The notes under the pieces: model-generated | Seen by the model: only the letters and a program-made list of their open reading frames with translations | What the model was told of the DNA's origin: nothing | Databases searched by the model: none | Program-made: the position numbers and the translations under genes | Origin: Halostagnicola larsenii XH-48 | GTDB lineage: Archaea; Halobacteriota; Halobacteria; Halobacteriales; Natrialbaceae | Assembly: GCF_000517625.1 (NCBI RefSeq) | Contig: NZ_CP007055.1 | Span: forward strand, 310,001 to 374,000 | DNA: 64,000 nt | Direction of reading: 5' to 3' | Shown here: positions 17,794-27,039 of the stretch, piece by piece | How positions within the stretch are numbered: the stretch's first letter is position 1 | How the letters are laid out: each line of letters begins with the position of its first letter

Positions 17794-18798
17794 TCACTCG
17801 AGACCGAGTTCCTCGTCGCGAATCGCGACGCTCGCGAGTTTGCTCCCCGCGGTCACCGTCGCTTCCCTGGTGAGCGTATAGAGGATTCCCTCGCGGTCGG
17901 TTACCGGGCGCTCGAGGACATCGTACGTGGTCGGCTGGTAGATCGTCCCGAGACTGATCCCCTTCGAAACCGATTGGCCGAGTTCGAGGTCGGGGTTCGG
18001 TCGAAACAACCCCGACTCGTCGGCGGTGACCTGCCCGAGGTGGTTTCGCGCGATGACCGGCGCGTCGTCCCGATCCGGACCGCGTTCGCGGGCGTACTCC
18101 TGTGGCAGCATCTCGAGGTGGGAAAGGACGCTTAACAGCCCCTCCACGCCGTATTCGACCACGTCCTCTATGATCTGCCTGCTGTGGGCGAGTTCGGGCG
18201 TTATCGACGGAATGCCCTCTTGCGTGGCCGCGACCCGAAGCTTTCCGGCGAACCCCCGTCGGTGCCACTCCTCGGGAGCGTCCTCCGCGGCTTCCTCGGC
18301 GAGCAGGAGATCGGTTCCGAACGCCCGCGCCAGTGCGGCGGACGGCTCGTCAGCCTCGAGATAGACGACGTGGGGGAGCATGTCCGGGCTGCCCGTGTGG
18401 AGGTCGACGACGGCGTCCGCGTTTTCGATGTACTCCCAGAGGCGGGCGGCCATGCGCTGGTGGAGGCTCCCGCTCTCGTCGCCGGGCCAGACGCGATTCA
18501 TGTTGTCGTTGACGCTGTCGATCGAGTGCGGTGCCGTGTAGGAGACCCGATCGAACGTCAGCGGGTTCGCGACCGGAACCGCGACGACCGTTCCCGAAAG
18601 CGACTCGAGCGGGAGTCGGTCGTGAAAGCGCCGCAGGACCGCCGTACCGTTGATCTCGCGTCCGTGTTGGGCCGCCTGCACGTAGAGCGTCGGTCCCGAC
18701 CCCTCGCCGCGATAGGTGTGGACCGTGGTCGTCAGTTCCACGCCCGATGGCAGACGGGCGAGTGTCACCTGCTCGGCCACGTGCGTGCCGTCACTCAT
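17794..18798 (-). CDS. Succinylglutamate desuccinylase/aspartoacylase family metallohydrolase
   Basis: 334 aa from the ATG at 18798. Zinc ligands of the M14-like fold are visible: H45 and E48 in QHGREING, and H134 in VVDLHTG. The substrate-binding NPLTFDRVSYTAPHSIDSVNDNMNRVWPG segment follows. The C-terminal third (about 240-334) looks like the biotinyl-lipoyl-like domain common in archaeal members. The enzyme probably cleaves an N-acyl amino acid. It is divergent from cyclophilin with 94 bases between the starts. Confidence 0.9.
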   Translation of the reverse strand: MSDGTHVAEQVTLARLPSGVELTTTVHTYRGEGSGPTLYVQAAQHGREINGTAVLRRFHDRLPLESLSGTVVAVPVANPLTFDRVSYTAPHSIDSVNDNMNRVWPGDESGSLHQRMAARLWEYIENADAVVDLHTGSPDMLPHVVYLEADEPSAALARAFGTDLLLAEEAAEDAPEEWHRRGFAGKLRVAATQEGIPSITPELAHSRQIIEDVVEYGVEGLLSVLSHLEMLPQEYARERGPDRDDAPVIARNHLGQVTADESGLFRPNPDLELGQSVSKGISLGTIYQPTTYDVLERPVTDREGILYTLTREATVTAGSKLASVAIRDEELGLE

Positions 18799-18892
18799 AG
18801 GAAGGCGTTTCACGGCCAGCGATATGTAGCTGCGGCCGTCACGGCCGGCGGAGACCACTACCGTTTTCACTCGGCCGCCCGTCTCGAGGGAT

Positions 18893-19411
18893 ATGGGAGA
18901 CGTTACTGCGACGCTGCACACGAACCGTGGCGACATCGACGTCGAACTGTACGACGACCGCGCGCCGCGGACCGTCGACAACTTCGTCGGGCTCGCAACA
19001 GGCGGAAAGACCTGGGAAGACCCCGAAACGGGCGAGGAGGTCGAAGGCGAGCCGCTGTACGACGACGTGGCCTTCCACCGGATCATCGAGGACTTCATGA
19101 TCCAGGGCGGCGACCCGACCGAAACCGGTCGCGGCGGCCCCGGCTACCAGTTCGACGACGAGTTCCACGACGACCTGCGCCACGACGACGAGGGCATCCT
19201 GAGCATGGCCAACTCCGGCCCCGACACCAACGGGTCGCAGTTCTTCATCACCCTCGCTCCACAGCCCCACCTCGACGACCGCCACGCGGTCTTCGGAAAG
19301 GTCACCGACGGCATGGACGTCGTCCACGAGCTCGGAAACGTCGACACGAACGCGAACGACCAGCCGAAAGAAGACGTCGTCCTCGAGTCGGTTTCGGTCG
19401 ACTACGAGTAA
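18893..19411 (+). CDS. Cyclophilin-type peptidyl-prolyl cis-trans isomerase
   Basis: 172 aa single-domain cyclophilin, no signal peptide. The family core FHRIIEDFMIQGGDPTETG and MANSGPDTNGSQFFITLAPQPHLDDRHAVFGKV are complete, including the catalytic Arg. It catalyses proline isomerisation in protein folding. The acidic surface fits a salt-in cytoplasm. Confidence 0.96.
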   Translation: MGDVTATLHTNRGDIDVELYDDRAPRTVDNFVGLATGGKTWEDPETGEEVEGEPLYDDVAFHRIIEDFMIQGGDPTETGRGGPGYQFDDEFHDDLRHDDEGILSMANSGPDTNGSQFFITLAPQPHLDDRHAVFGKVTDGMDVVHELGNVDTNANDQPKEDVVLESVSVDYE

Positions 19412-19543
19412 GACAAACCGAACGCGGGTGGGCTTGCCTAGCAATTCCGTAATGGTTTGCACTCTCGAGTTGCCCGCATTCATCGATCCACCATTTTTCG
19501 ATGACTGATCGTTCGCGAGCGACGTTTCTCACCAGAATCATGG

Positions 19544-20278
19544 CTACCAACCATCCGTGATCGTGACAATACCTTCCCTAGCGGCGACGTTGACCCGCGT
19601 CTCCGGGTCGACGGTTAGACTGGTCAGCCCCGACTCGAGTTCGTCGGGTCGCTCGAATCGGGCGACACCCGTTCGGTACGTGTAGTCCGTCGTCATCAGG
19701 CACGGACGGCTGTAACAGCCGAACGCGTGGATGCCGTCGTCGGTCTCCTCGATCCGCTTGATGTACGGCGTTTCGGCGCTCGAGCCCCAGCCGGTCTGGA
19801 CGAGCAGAACCGCCTGCTCCGCGAAGTCGGTCCGTTCGAGCAACGCCGTCGCCGGGGTGTCTGCTTCGAGGTCGACGCGCTCGAGGTCGGTCTCGTCGGT
19901 GAGCAGCGCCGTAAACAGCTGCGGATTCCCGTCGCCGCCGTCGCCGCTCCCGAGGCCGCCATCGATCGATACCGATCGGCTCGTCGTCTCGTACTCGACC
20001 TCGAGCGAGGGGTCGGCGGGCATCTCGTCGCAGAGATAGAGCGGGTCGCGTCCGTCGCCCGACCCGAATCCACAGTCTTCCGCCTCGATTTCGTACGGTG
20101 GCGTGTCGATTCGGTCGAAATCGTCCGTTGGCCATCCATCGACGCTCTCGTCGGAGCCCGTTGTATCGCCATCCCGCGAACGCGATCTCCGCCTCTCGCC
20201 TGCCACCTGTCCGGTTGCGAGTGCGGTCGCGAGCGATCCACCTGCGGCCAGTAGCGCCTTTCGTCGGGTATACTCCAT
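19544..20278 (-). CDS. Tat-exported protein, unknown function
   Basis: 244 aa from the ATG at 20278; a start 45 bases upstream in frame would bury the signal. EYTRRKALLAAGGSLATALATG is a twin-arginine signal peptide without a lipobox Cys. The mature part has two Cys pairs (ECDGFG-type DCGFGSG..YLCDEM, and FGCYSRPCLMTTDY), a Gly/Asp-rich loop and no enzyme motif that I know. AT-rich DNA at about 20300-20335 upstream contains TATA candidates. Likely extracellular. Confidence 0.75.
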   Translation of the reverse strand: MEYTRRKALLAAGGSLATALATGQVAGERRRSRSRDGDTTGSDESVDGWPTDDFDRIDTPPYEIEAEDCGFGSGDGRDPLYLCDEMPADPSLEVEYETTSRSVSIDGGLGSGDGGDGNPQLFTALLTDETDLERVDLEADTPATALLERTDFAEQAVLLVQTGWGSSAETPYIKRIEETDDGIHAFGCYSRPCLMTTDYTYRTGVARFERPDELESGLTSLTVDPETRVNVAAREGIVTITDGW

Positions 20279-20463
20279 AGACAAATGACCTTCTAACGAC
20301 TCATAATAAAAATTTTTATCCAATATAAAAATATCTCTGTACTGGACAGAAGTAATGAATTACGCGAGGAAATCAATGATGGCTTATGAATCCACACCAG
20401 GGAATCACTGCCGATCTCCGCGACTAGATAGACGCGGCGCGAAAAGAGCGGCACGTGCAACGA

Positions 20464-21288
20464 TTACCGACCATCACTGCCCGTTTGTGGGTCACTGGGG
20501 GTGAACCAGCGGGCAAGGCCATCGGACTGATCAATCCAGCGTCCCCCGTAGATCGACCACTCCATTGTGACCTTCGCAAAAATCGTGATCAGGGGGATCC
20601 CGCTCTCGATAGCGCTTTTCGCATCGAACACGATCGCCACTGGCCAGAGTAGTAGGGGGACCACGATTTGTGCAACGACCCCCACAACTATCCAAAACCC
20701 GATCTGTCGTGTCGGGATTTCAGCGATCATGGGTGCCGAGAGGGTTTCGTATGCGTGTTGTGCGAAAAAATGACGAATAAATAGAAGCTGTGAGGCGAGC
20801 AGTACAATTCCGTTGAGGAGAAGTACGGGAGAGGCTGTCGCTACTATGGCGGCTAGCCCTTCGCCGAAAAGAGCCCGTCCCTCAGCACCTGTCTCGACTG
20901 GTTCGGGATACGAAAAGATGATTAGAAGCACCGAGAGAGACCACCAGAAAACGAGTCCCCAGATGAACAGTCCGACGGCGTATGGAACGTTCCGACGGTA
21001 TATAGGAGGCATCCAGCCGACCGGCTGTATCTGACCGGTTCGTGTTTCCAGAAGTGGAATCGGGAGTGACGGCGGGTTGAAATCCCGATCATCCGGTCTC
21101 GGTTCTCGACTCGCAAAAAGTACCAGCCCACTGTAGAGGACGACAATGAATCCGACCTCGAGCCAATACACGAACAGCACTTCATGCAGTTGCCAACCGA
21201 GAACTGCTATTCCAGCGAGCGGCAGCAGGTTGCCGACGAGAACCGAGACGAACACCGCTCGGTCGCCGTTCCGTGATCCGGTTGCCAT
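20464..21288 (-). CDS. DUF6498-like multi-helix membrane protein
   Basis: 274 aa with about seven hydrophobic helices. The opening NLLPLAGIAVLGWQLHEVLFVYWLEVGFIVVLYSGL matches my recollection of DUF6498 proteins, and HAYETLSAPMIAEIPTRQIGFWIV is a second conserved block. Function unknown. No operon partner. Confidence 0.75.
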   Translation of the reverse strand: MATGSRNGDRAVFVSVLVGNLLPLAGIAVLGWQLHEVLFVYWLEVGFIVVLYSGLVLFASREPRPDDRDFNPPSLPIPLLETRTGQIQPVGWMPPIYRRNVPYAVGLFIWGLVFWWSLSVLLIIFSYPEPVETGAEGRALFGEGLAAIVATASPVLLLNGIVLLASQLLFIRHFFAQHAYETLSAPMIAEIPTRQIGFWIVVGVVAQIVVPLLLWPVAIVFDAKSAIESGIPLITIFAKVTMEWSIYGGRWIDQSDGLARWFTPSDPQTGSDGR

Positions 21289-21440
21289 TGGAACGAAGTT
21301 CGGATACGGAAGTGTTAATTTTACTTTGTTCGATCGTCTATGGAGACATCCGCTATCGGCAACTCCACCCTCGAGCGAGTCAATGGCTCATCGTTCGCAC
21401 CAATCGTAACGCGAAAGACGACTCGCTCGAACAAGTACAC

Positions 21441-21779
21441 ATGAGCGACGACGAGATTACGCGCCCGAGCGACGTCGGGTCGGGCGACGCGCCACCGGTC
21501 GAGGAAAAGCCCTACAAGATCGTCTTCGAGGCCAACAAGTGCTTCGGCGCGGGCAAGTGCGCCGAAGTCAGCGCCAACTGGGAGATGTCCATCGCGTCGG
21601 GCATGGCCAAGCCCAACGAGTACTTCTTCGGCGAGGAGGACCTCGAGCACAACGTCCGCGCGGCGGAAATCTGCCCGGCGAAGAAAGACGACGGCTGCAT
21701 CCACGTCGTGGATCGGCGGACCGACGAGGAGATCGCGCCCGATCCCCACGGTGACGGTACGCTAAGCGTCGACTGGTAA
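21441..21779 (+). CDS. Single-cluster ferredoxin ([3Fe-4S]/[4Fe-4S] type)
   Basis: 112 aa from the ATG at 21441. The cluster pattern is C34-x5-C40 ... C78-P with an extra C86, as in P450-type one-cluster ferredoxins (CxGxGxC ... CP). The missing Cys in the usual CxxCxxC stretch suggests a [3Fe-4S] cluster, or a fourth ligand supplied by C86. It is a soluble electron carrier. It stands alone just before tRNA-Leu, so no partner enzyme is indicated. Confidence 0.82.
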   Translation: MSDDEITRPSDVGSGDAPPVEEKPYKIVFEANKCFGAGKCAEVSANWEMSIASGMAKPNEYFFGEEDLEHNVRAAEICPAKKDDGCIHVVDRRTDEEIAPDPHGDGTLSVDW

Positions 21780-21855
21780 CAGCGGGTAATTTTCTTCTCG
21801 AGTGCACACCGAAACGCACATCCCAAGGCGGTGGCAACGGGCAAGTGCGTTTTGA

Positions 21856-21939
21856 GCGAGGGTAGCCAAGCAGGCCAACGGCGGTGGGCTTAAGACCCGC
21901 TCCCGTAGGGGTCCTTGGGTTCAAATCCCAACCCTCGCA
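21856..21939 (+). tRNA. tRNA-Leu (anticodon UAA)
   Basis: 84-nt class II tRNA: acceptor GCGAGGG pairs perfectly with CCCTCGC, discriminator A at 21939. The anticodon loop CTTAAGA lies between GGG and CCC, giving anticodon TAA. A long variable arm and a T-arm GGGTTCAAATCCC follow. No CCA is encoded and there is no intron. Confidence 0.96.
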
Positions 21940-22059
21940 TACCGACTCGAACGACTGTGAGAGTCGTGTATGCGAGACGCGGGATTTGAAGTAGACGAGT
22001 CGCAGCGCCCGAGCAAAGCGAGGGCGACCGTCTCGGCGTAGTTCAAATCCCAACCCTCG
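21919..22059. repeat. tRNA-Leu 3'-end direct repeat (att-like) with inverted third copy
   Basis: GTTCAAATCCCAACCCTCG occurs at 21919-21937, inside the tRNA, and again exactly at 22041-22059. Between them an inverted, partly decayed copy is present (TATGCGA 21969-21975 and GGGATTTGAA 21981-21990). Only about 100 bases separate the direct repeats, too little for an element. This looks like the scar of an excised or collapsed tRNA-integrating element. Confidence 0.7.
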
Positions 22060-22229
22060 AGTTGCCGTCGCTCGATCGAATCAGCCGATTCAGAAGGGAT
22101 CTCATAGAACGCATCTCGAGGATTGCTTTTCCTCCATACGTCGGTGAGTCTGCCGATATGACGGTCTGCGTATGCACCGATCAAGAAAGTGAGGGCAAGA
22201 CTTGTAACGACGTACTAATATGACAAAAT

Positions 22230-22460
22230 ATGTGTACTGGAGAGATAGTTGCGTTTGGGATCGTCGGATTGATTTTCGGCCCGCCACTGGCTATCTGGCC
22301 ATATAAATTAGCGCGCTGGAATGAAATCCTCGATGCGATCGGTCGAAAGCCCAGCGGGAGAGTGGAACCGGCCGAGTGGAACGTGACCCTGCATCGCCTC
22401 ACGGGACTGGGGTTGTCCGCCATCGGACTACACTTTCTTGTCGCATGCGTTCTGCTCTAA
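22230..22460 (+). CDS. Small two-helix membrane protein
   Basis: 76 aa. Hydrophobic helices at about 5-24 and 56-75 flank RWNEILDAIGRKPSGRVEPAEWNVTLHRLTG. This is the layout of small haloarchaeal membrane proteins of the DUF6199-like kind, from memory. AT-rich upstream DNA (TAATATGACAAAATATG) gives a promoter but leaves little leader. Function unknown. Confidence 0.6.
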   Translation: MCTGEIVAFGIVGLIFGPPLAIWPYKLARWNEILDAIGRKPSGRVEPAEWNVTLHRLTGLGLSAIGLHFLVACVLL

Positions 22461-22640
22461 AACCTGTCCCTCGAAACTGATTCCGACGGTATCTCGTTGC
22501 TTTGGACATCGCGCTCGCCGGGGTCAACACAATCTGTACGCGAACAATTCTATGGCCGCCTCGAGAACTCCCAATCGACCACAACTCACGTACCGACTCG
22601 AGCGCCCGCCAGCGCCAGCATTGTCGGAGTTCGAACCCGC

Positions 22641-23069
22641 TCAGTTCTCGAGGCCCGCGTTCGGGAGGGCAAAGCCGGCGACGAGATAAATCAGGGCGGC
22701 GACGACGAGCGCGCCCGGTATCCCAACCACGATGTCACCTTCGGTCATCCCCCAGCCAAAGACGAGGATTCCCGCAGCGGAGAATCCGAACCCCGCTGCG
22801 AGTCGGTGGTATTCTCGGACCGGGCTCGCGTCCCGGTGTTCGTGTTCCGCCTCGAGGCCAGCCGGTTGCATGAAAACCGGCAGGAAGTGGTAGACGCCGA
22901 GGCCGACGAAGAGTCCGGCAATCGGCCCAAACGCGGGGTTCTCGAGGGCCAGATATCCAACGAGCGAGAAAATGAAGATGTCGGCGACGCCGACGAATGC
23001 GGCGAGTCGGGTCGGTGTGAGCGGCGTTCCCTCGAAGGCGTCGTCGTCCGGTTCGAACGTGCCGGGCAT
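22641..23069 (-). CDS. Four-helix membrane protein, unknown function
   Basis: 142 aa with about four hydrophobic helices and a charged central loop EHEHRDASPVREYHRLAAG. The ends are short and acidic. No known motif. It lies 126 bases downstream of nadC on the same strand; that gap makes co-transcription uncertain. Confidence 0.7.
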   Translation of the reverse strand: MPGTFEPDDDAFEGTPLTPTRLAAFVGVADIFIFSLVGYLALENPAFGPIAGLFVGLGVYHFLPVFMQPAGLEAEHEHRDASPVREYHRLAAGFGFSAAGILVFGWGMTEGDIVVGIPGALVVAALIYLVAGFALPNAGLEN

Positions 23070-23195
23070 ACCGTTCAGTGTTCGAGGCGAGAATTTATAC
23101 TTTGTTGAATGGTTTCGGGCTGGTGCAACCGAAACCGAGGATGAACGACGGGAGCGGTCGAATCCGTCGACGGACGCGTCGACCGCGTCGAATCG

Positions 23196-24011
23196 CTACT
23201 CGCCCGTCCGAAAGGAGAGGTCGAGCGACGGCGCGGAGTGGGTGAGCGCCCCCATCGAAATCACGTCGACGCCCGTCGCGGCGTACTCGGCGACCGTCTC
23301 GAGCGTGATCCCGCCGCTGGCTTCGACGAGGACGCCGTCGTAGTCCTCGAGTTCCGAAACGGCTGTCTCGACCGCCGACGGCTCCATGTTGTCGAGCAGG
23401 ACGATATCCGCCTCGGCCGCGGCGGCCCGCGGCGCGTCCGCGACCGTCTCCACCTCGACTTCGATCTTCGTCGCGAACGAGACGCGCTCTCGGAACGCGG
23501 AAACCGCTTGCTCGAGCCCCATCTCGGCGACGTGGTTCTCCTTGACCATGACCATGTGCGAGAGGTCGAGCCGGTGGGTGTCGCCGCCGCCCGCGACGAC
23601 GGCCCGCTTCTCGAGGCCCCGCAGGCCGGGCGTCGTCTTTCTGGTCGCCGCGATCCGAACGGCGTCGGATTCGCCTCGAGCCCGCTCGACCGCCGCCCGC
23701 GTTTTCGTCGCGATTCCCGAGGCGTGGCCCGCGAGGTTGATGGCCACGCGTTCGCCCCGGAGCACGTCGCGTGCGGGTCCCTCGACGCGGAGGACGACTT
23801 CGCCGGCGTCGACATTCGTCCCCGGATCGACGGAGTCGAGGACGTCGACTCCGAGGTATTCGAGGACCGCACGGGCAGCTTCGACACCCGCGATGGTACC
23901 GGATTCTTTCGCGATGAGCCGTCCCGTCGTCTCGCCGGGCACCTGATTGGTCACGTCGTGGTGGCCGAGGTCTTCGCGAAGCCACCGCTCGATCTGCGTC
24001 TCTGTGATCAT
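23196..24011 (-). CDS. nadC: Nicotinate-nucleotide pyrophosphorylase (carboxylating)
   Basis: 271 aa, normal length. It converts quinolinate and PRPP to nicotinate mononucleotide, the last step of the de novo pathway encoded here. Signatures: INLAGHASGIAT, ATRKTTPGLRGLEKRAVVAGGG with the substrate-binding RKTTPGLR, HMVMVKENH, LLDNM and VEASGGIT. Third gene of nadA-nadB-nadC, with 9 bases to the nadB stop. Confidence 0.97.
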   Translation of the reverse strand: MITETQIERWLREDLGHHDVTNQVPGETTGRLIAKESGTIAGVEAARAVLEYLGVDVLDSVDPGTNVDAGEVVLRVEGPARDVLRGERVAINLAGHASGIATKTRAAVERARGESDAVRIAATRKTTPGLRGLEKRAVVAGGGDTHRLDLSHMVMVKENHVAEMGLEQAVSAFRERVSFATKIEVEVETVADAPRAAAAEADIVLLDNMEPSAVETAVSELEDYDGVLVEASGGITLETVAEYAATGVDVISMGALTHSAPSLDLSFRTGE

Positions 24012-24020
24012 CTTATGGAG

Positions 24021-25709
24021 TCAGTCGTCCGCCGCCGTGTTTGTGTTCGGTTCGCCGACGCCCTCGAGGTAGTGACACCCCTTCGAGGTCGGATTCTCGC
24101 TCGCCGCACGCGCGATCAACAGCGCGGTCACGCACGCGTTTCGGAGCTCGTAGAGGTCTCGAGCGGTTCGGGTTCGGGTGTAGGCGTCGACCTCTCCCTT
24201 GAGTCGGCGGAGCACCGCACTCGCGCGCCCGATCTCCTCAGGGTTCCGTCGCAAGCCGAGGTAGTCGTCCATCGTTCGCTGCAGTCGACGCGACTTCTCG
24301 GCGGCGAATCGCTCGGGGAGGTCGGGGTCTCGGTCGACCAACTCGGGGGCGTCGATCCCTTCCGGTTCGGGTTCGGCCCCTGCAGCATCGGCACCCGCGC
24401 GATAGCCCCAGACGAGCCCCTCGAGCAGACTCGTGCTCGCCAACCGGTTCGCGCCGTGGACGCCCGTTCGGGCGCACTCGCCGGCGGCGTACAGGCGATC
24501 CAGCGACGTGCGTCCGTCCTCGTCGACGTCGATCCCGCCACAGAGGAAGTGTTCGCACGGCGCGACGGGAATCTCCTCGCCCGAGATTCCCCGCTGCCGG
24601 CACTTCTCGGCGAGTGCCGGGTACTCCGCCTCGAACTCGAGGGGGCTCACGTCGAGGACGACCTCGCCCGTCGCCTCGCGCTCGTCGGCTACCGCGCGGG
24701 CGACGACGTCTCGCGGTGCGAGGTCTCCCTGCGGGTGGTATTCGGTCATAAACCGCTCGCCGTTGCCGTTTCGCAGGACGGCTCCTTCGCCGCGCAGCGC
24801 CTCCGAAAGCAAGAACGGGTCGTCGTCCCCGGTAGCGTTGCCGTCACGTTTTGTGGCCCCGTTGGCCCTCTCCTCTCCGGTCCCGGCGTACGCGGTCGGA
24901 TGGAACTGGACGTACTCCAGATCTGCCACGTCGGCACCCGCCAGCGCCGCCATCGCGATCCCGTCTCCGGTCGCGCCGTCGGGGTTGGTCGACCGACTGT
25001 AAAGCGCGCCGATTCCGCCGGTCGCGAGAATCGTCGCACCCGCGTAGATCGGCTTCCCGGTCGTTCGCTCGTCGCTGACGACGCCGTGGACTCGGCCCTC
25101 GTGGGTGAGCAACTCGAGGGCGGCCGTCTCCTCGCTGATCTCGACGCGGTCGTGATTGTCGAGGTACTCGAGAAACGGCCGAAGGATGTGCGTTCCCGTC
25201 GCGGCGTCGACGTGGAGGATCCGGTGTTCGGAGTGGGCGGCCTCTCGAGTGTAATCGAACCGCTCGCTGATCGCGGAGTCCGTCTCGTCATCCGAAATTT
25301 CGGATCCGTCTTCCGAAGATTCGTCGAATTCAATATCGAGGGTCGAAAGCAAAACGTCTTCGACCAACTCGTCTGCGTCCTTGAGCAGCGCGTCGATGGC
25401 GTCCGGATCGGCCGTGTGGTCGCTGGCCGCGAGGATATCCGCTTTGAGGCCCTCCGGATCGCCGCGAGTCGTCGAGATGCCGCCCTGCGCTCGGTCGGTG
25501 CTCGCCCCGTCTGGGCGACTCGCTTTCGTGAGCACGAGGACGTTCGACCCCGCTCGAGCGGCGGCGAGAGCCGCCGCACAGCCGGCGATACCGCTTCCCA
25601 CGACGAGGGTGTCCACGATTTCTGGTGGCGTTTGGTCGTCCGCGGAAGGCGAGCGATCGTCTCTGGAATTGGGTCGTTCGTCCGCGGTGGTGGATGATTC
25701 CTCGGTCAT
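24021..25709 (-). CDS. nadB: L-aspartate oxidase
   Basis: 562 aa from the ATG at 25709; an upstream in-frame extension overlaps nadA and is rejected. FAD dinucleotide loop VVGSGIAGCAAALAAARAG, then GASTDRAQGGI, an HILHVDAATGTHILRPF segment, FHPTAY, and the conserved ARTGVHGANRLASTSLLEGLVWG near the C-terminal part. It oxidises aspartate to iminoaspartate for NadA. The start lies 2 bases from the nadA stop, so translation is probably coupled. A polar N-terminal tail of about 30 residues is extra. Confidence 0.96.
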   Translation of the reverse strand: MTEESSTTADERPNSRDDRSPSADDQTPPEIVDTLVVGSGIAGCAAALAAARAGSNVLVLTKASRPDGASTDRAQGGISTTRGDPEGLKADILAASDHTADPDAIDALLKDADELVEDVLLSTLDIEFDESSEDGSEISDDETDSAISERFDYTREAAHSEHRILHVDAATGTHILRPFLEYLDNHDRVEISEETAALELLTHEGRVHGVVSDERTTGKPIYAGATILATGGIGALYSRSTNPDGATGDGIAMAALAGADVADLEYVQFHPTAYAGTGEERANGATKRDGNATGDDDPFLLSEALRGEGAVLRNGNGERFMTEYHPQGDLAPRDVVARAVADEREATGEVVLDVSPLEFEAEYPALAEKCRQRGISGEEIPVAPCEHFLCGGIDVDEDGRTSLDRLYAAGECARTGVHGANRLASTSLLEGLVWGYRAGADAAGAEPEPEGIDAPELVDRDPDLPERFAAEKSRRLQRTMDDYLGLRRNPEEIGRASAVLRRLKGEVDAYTRTRTARDLYELRNACVTALLIARAASENPTSKGCHYLEGVGEPNTNTAADD

Positions 25710-25711
25710 GA

Positions 25712-26845
25712 TCAGATCTCGAGCATGCGCTCGAGTGCGAGCCCGGCCATCTCTTTTTCCTCGGGAGCGACCTCGATGACGTTGCGTTCGCGGCCCGCAC
25801 AGAGTTCCTCGAGGACCCAGGTGAGGTAGTTGGGATCGATCTGGCGCATCGCGTTGCAGTCCATACAAGCGTCGCCACAGAGGGGGACGACGTTCACCTC
25901 GGGATGCCAGCGCTGGAGGTGGTTCGTGAGGTGGATTTCGGTGCCGATCGCCCACGTGTCGCCGGGATCTGCGTTTTCGACCGTTTCACAGATCGTCGCG
26001 GTCGAACCCGCTTTGTCCGCGGCTTCGACGACCTCGCGGCGGCATTCGGGGTGGACGATGACCTTCGCGTCCGGGTGTGTTTCCCGAACCTCCTTGACGT
26101 GGTCGGTGCGAAAGCGTTCGTGGACCTGACAGTAGCCGTTCCAGAGGACGATGTCGTTGTCGACGACCTCCTCGGCGTCTTTTCCGTCAGGGTCCCAGGG
26201 GTCCCACTCGACGGTTTCGTCCGCCATTCCGAGCCTGTGGGCGGTGTTCTCGCCGAGGTGTTTATCCGGCAGAAACAGGACTTTGTCCCCTTTCTCGAAG
26301 GCGTACTCGAACGCTTTGTGCGCGTTCGAGGAGGTACAGACGAGACCGCCGTGGCTGGCACAGAACGCCTTGAGGTCCGCGTAGGAGTTCATGTACGTGA
26401 TCGGAACGATGTCGTCGTCGGATGCGGCGTCGGTGATCTCGGCCCAGGCGGCGTCGACCTGCAGCGCTTCTGCCATCCCGGCCATCGGGCAGGAGGCTTC
26501 CATCGACGGCAGGATGACGGTCTGGTCGTCGTCCGTGATGATGTCCGCCGACTCGGCCATGAACGTCACGCCGCCGAAGATCACGTACTCGGCGTCCGCG
26601 TTCGCAGCTTCTTTCGAAAGCTGATAGGAGTCGCCGACGAAATCGGCGTGCTCGACGATTTCCCGGCGCTGATAGTTGTGCCCCAGGATCACCACGTCGT
26701 CGCCTAACTCCTCGAGTGCGGCCTCGATACGCGCCGTTCGCTCAGCTTCTTCGAGGTCTCGATACCTCGAGGGAAGCTGTTCGAGGTTGTCGTATTTGAA
26801 CAAACTTAGATCGGTTTCCAGCTCTGCGGTTTCCATCGTTACCAT
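25712..26845 (-). CDS. nadA: Quinolinate synthase
   Basis: 377 aa from the ATG at 26845; an ATG at 26836 and a GTG at 26854 are alternatives. It condenses iminoaspartate with dihydroxyacetone phosphate using an oxygen-sensitive [4Fe-4S] cluster. Motifs: ILGHNYQRREIVEHADFVGDS, GVTFMAESADI, SCPMAGM, HPECRREVVEAADKAGSTATI and CGDACMDCNAMRQIDP, which supply the cluster cysteines. First gene of the NAD operon. Confidence 0.97.
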   Translation of the reverse strand: MVTMETAELETDLSLFKYDNLEQLPSRYRDLEEAERTARIEAALEELGDDVVILGHNYQRREIVEHADFVGDSYQLSKEAANADAEYVIFGGVTFMAESADIITDDDQTVILPSMEASCPMAGMAEALQVDAAWAEITDAASDDDIVPITYMNSYADLKAFCASHGGLVCTSSNAHKAFEYAFEKGDKVLFLPDKHLGENTAHRLGMADETVEWDPWDPDGKDAEEVVDNDIVLWNGYCQVHERFRTDHVKEVRETHPDAKVIVHPECRREVVEAADKAGSTATICETVENADPGDTWAIGTEIHLTNHLQRWHPEVNVVPLCGDACMDCNAMRQIDPNYLTWVLEELCAGRERNVIEVAPEEKEMAGLALERMLEI

Positions 26846-26851
26846 AGGGGT

Positions 26852-26884
26852 CACTAGTGGGTAATTCTAGTCCACAGGCCACTA
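26852..26884 (-). promoter_or_regulatory. Inverted repeats at the nad operon start
   Basis: TAGTGG (26855-26860) faces CCACTA (26879-26884), and the left arm is itself inside the palindrome CACTAGTG (26852-26859). The block begins 7 bases upstream of the chosen nadA ATG, where a repressor would block transcription or loading. The regulator is not identified. Confidence 0.35.
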
Positions 26885-27039
26885 TTGAATAACTTTTTCC
26901 TTCAAACCCCTCATTTGACTGTTTGGTGTTGTCTAGCACGACTGTCGGCTGAACAGGGTGGCTCCTGAAAACTGATACGTTCGGTAACAGTCTGTCTACG
27001 CTGAACTGGGGTCTTTTGGCTCGAGCACGTAGTGATTGT

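Noticed and set aside
21940-22229. Integrase or element genes beside tRNA-Leu
   Set aside because: No open frame with integrase residues exists in the 290 bases after the tRNA; only the repeated tRNA ends remain.
23238-25697. 819-aa plus-strand frame opposite nadC and nadB
   Set aside because: High GC and codon bias open long antisense frames in haloarchaea; the minus-strand genes carry complete family motifs and operon spacing.
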